A stretch of 64,000 nt of DNA from Bradyrhizobium manausense. Lineage in GTDB: Bacteria > Pseudomonadota > Alphaproteobacteria > Rhizobiales > Xanthobacteraceae. Positions 62,484 through 64,000 of the stretch are shown here, piece after piece. The stretch lies in the NCBI RefSeq assembly GCF_018129685.1, contig NZ_JAFCLG010000001.1, positions 1,364,001 through 1,428,000 on the forward strand, in the 5' to 3' direction. The stretch's first letter is position 1. The number at the start of each line of letters is the position of its first letter. The notes under the pieces were generated by a model. The model was not told the DNA's origin and did no database searches. It saw only the letters and a program-made list of their open reading frames with translations. A program made the position numbers and the translations under genes.

Positions 62484-64000
62484 ATGCTGAACACCGCGAC
62501 CAAGTCCGAAGCACCGGGCACCGAGCAGGACCTGACGGATGGCTTCCATCTCGTCATCGACGCGCTCAAGCTGAACGGCATCAACACCATCTATAATGTG
62601 CCGGGCATCCCGATCACGGATTTGGGCCGCATGGCGCAGGCTGCCGGCATTCGCGTGATCTCCTTCCGCCACGAGCAGAACGCGGGCTATGCCGCGGGCA
62701 TCGCCGGCTATCTCACCAAGAAGCCCGGCGTCTGCCTGACGGTGTCAGCGCCCGGCTTCCTCAACGGTCTCACCGCGCTCGCCCACGCCACCACCAACTG
62801 CTACCCGATGATCCTGGTCTCGGGCTCCTCCGAGCGCGAGATCGTCGACCTCCAGCAGGGTGACTATGAAGAGATGGACCAACTCGCGATTGCAAAGCCG
62901 CTGTCCAAGGCGGCCTATCGCGTGCTGCACGCCCAGGACATCGGCATCGCCTTTGCCCGCGCCATCCGCGCCGCGGTCTCGGGCCGTCCGGGCGGTGTCT
63001 ATCTCGACCTGCCGGCAAAGCTGTTCGGCCAGGTGATGAATGCCGAGGCCGGGGCGAAGTCGCTGGTCAAGGTGATCGACGCCGCGCCCGCGCAGATCCC
63101 CTCGCCTGCTTCGGTGAAGCGCGCGCTCGACGTGCTCAAGGCCGCAAAGCGTCCGCTCATCATCCTCGGCAAGGGTGCGGCCTACGCGCAGGCTGATGAA
63201 GAGATCAAGACCTTCGTCGAGAAGAGCGGCGTGCCGTTCCTCCCGATGAGCATGGCCAAGGGCCTGCTCCCCGACTCGCATCCGCAATGCGCCGGAGCTG
63301 CGCGTTCAACGGTGCTGAAGGACTCCGACGTCGTCATGCTGATCGGCGCGCGGCTGAACTGGCTGCTCTCGCACGGCAAGGGCAAGACCTGGGGCGATCA
63401 GCCCAAGAAGTTCATCCAGGTCGACATCGAGCCGAAGGAAATGGACTCCAACGTCGAGATCGTCGCACCCGTCGTCGGCGACATCGGCTCGGTGGTCTCC
63501 GCCTTCAACCAGGCGATGGGCTCCGGCTGGACCGCCCCGCCGGCCGAATGGACCAGGGCCATCGCGACCAAGCGCGACGAGAACGTCGCCAAGATGGCGC
63601 CGAAGCTGATGAACAACAAGTCGCCGATGGATTATCACGGCGCGCTCGGCGTGCTGAAGAACGTGATCAAGGATCACCCCGAGGCGATCCTCGTGAACGA
63701 GGGCGCCAACACGCTCGACCTCGCCCGCGGCGTGATCGACATGTATCGCCCTCGCAAGCGCCTCGACGTCGGCACCTGGGGCGTGATGGGTATCGGCATG
63801 GGCCAGGCGATCGCGGCGGCGATCGAGACGGGTCACCCCGTGCTGGCCGTTGAAGGCGACTCGGCGTTCGGTTTCTCCGGCATGGAGGTCGAGACCATCT
63901 GCCGCTACAATTTGCCGATCTGCGTCGTCATCTTCAACAATGACGGCATCTATCGCGGCACCGACGTCAACAGCGTCAATGCCGATCCGGCGACGACGGT
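62484..64000 (+). CDS. oxc: Oxalyl-CoA decarboxylase (3' end beyond window)
   Basis: TPP-dependent decarboxylase converting oxalyl-CoA to formyl-CoA and CO2. The first 505 residues are visible of the usual about 575. [20 protein letters not shown] is characteristic of Oxc, [15 protein letters not shown] carries the catalytic Glu (residue 64), [20 protein letters not shown] follows, and the TPP/Mg motif starts at [10 protein letters not shown] with [13 protein letters not shown] precedes the ATG. It is 86 bases after gntR. A formyl-CoA transferase (frc) would be expected nearby but is not in the window. Confidence 0.95.
   Translation, partial: MLNTATKSEAPGTEQDLTDGFHLVIDALKLNGINTIYNVPGIPITDLGRMAQAAGIRVISFRHEQNAGYAAGIAGYLTKKPGVCLTVSAPGFLNGLTALAHATTNCYPMILVSGSSEREIVDLQQGDYEEMDQLAIAKPLSKAAYRVLHAQDIGIAFARAIRAAVSGRPGGVYLDLPAKLFGQVMNAEAGAKSLVKVIDAAPAQIPSPASVKRALDVLKAAKRPLIILGKGAAYAQADEEIKTFVEKSGVPFLPMSMAKGLLPDSHPQCAGAARSTVLKDSDVVMLIGARLNWLLSHGKGKTWGDQPKKFIQVDIEPKEMDSNVEIVAPVVGDIGSVVSAFNQAMGSGWTAPPAEWTRAIATKRDENVAKMAPKLMNNKSPMDYHGALGVLKNVIKDHPEAILVNEGANTLDLARGVIDMYRPRKRLDVGTWGVMGIGMGQAIAAAIETGHPVLAVEGDSAFGFSGMEVETICRYNLPICVVIFNNDGIYRGTDVNSVNADPATT

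Overview
The window is GC-rich, densely coded DNA from an alphaproteobacterium, most likely Bradyrhizobium or a close relative. This is inferred from codon use, gene content (ChvE/Ggu, YtfQRT-YjfF and Smo-like importers, a DUF1236 protein, glyoxylate and oxalate genes), GC-rich palindromes between genes, and a FixK-type box. It looks like ordinary chromosome: I see no rRNA, tRNA, insertion sequence, phage gene or CRISPR array.

Layout. 1-8.5 kb (minus): a secreted tannase/feruloyl esterase cut by the left edge, then an amidase with a five-gene dipeptide-type ABC importer. 8.6-18.0 kb (minus): a polyol operon ordered HAD phosphatase, SorC regulator, SmoEFGK-type importer, SDR dehydrogenase, FGGY pentulose kinase, PfkB kinase. 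18.4-32.2 kb (minus): an aldose operon with two complete sugar importers (YtfQRT-YjfF and ChvE-GguAB) around a FadR-type regulator, an arabinose/galactose 1-dehydrogenase, a mutarotase and a lactonase. A FAH-family protein that may act later in the pathway lies upstream. 32.3-42.4 kb: an unusual redox and transport locus. It holds a HEAT-repeat protein, an AprB-like ferredoxin, an AprA-like flavoprotein, a ferredoxin-NADP reductase, a DUF971 protein, a CRP/FNR regulator behind a sigma-54 promoter, an SsuABC/TauABC-like importer whose binding protein carries a NosL-like tail, and a YeiH-type exporter.

42.9-51 kb: alanine dehydrogenase with a divergent Lrp regulator, a remnant of oxalate decarboxylase, an ornithine decarboxylase behind a strong leader hairpin, an acetyltransferase, a small protein behind a FixK-type box, a 2-hydroxyacid dehydrogenase, a two-subunit TPP decarboxylase and a DUF1236 protein. 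51.4-56.9 kb (minus): the glyoxylate genes glxR, hyi and gcl, and adenine deaminase. 57.1-64 kb: an SRPBCC/site-2-protease fusion, an IclR regulator, an ADP-forming acyl-CoA synthetase, a divergent GntR regulator with two identical operators, and oxalyl-CoA decarboxylase running off the right edge.

The overall theme is oxidation of plant-derived compounds: polyols, pentoses and galactose, aromatic esters, oxalate, glyoxylate, purines, and probably organosulfur or organonitrogen compounds. The best candidate for an undescribed system is the 32.3-42.0 kb locus. All functions are inferred from reading the sequence; no database search was run.
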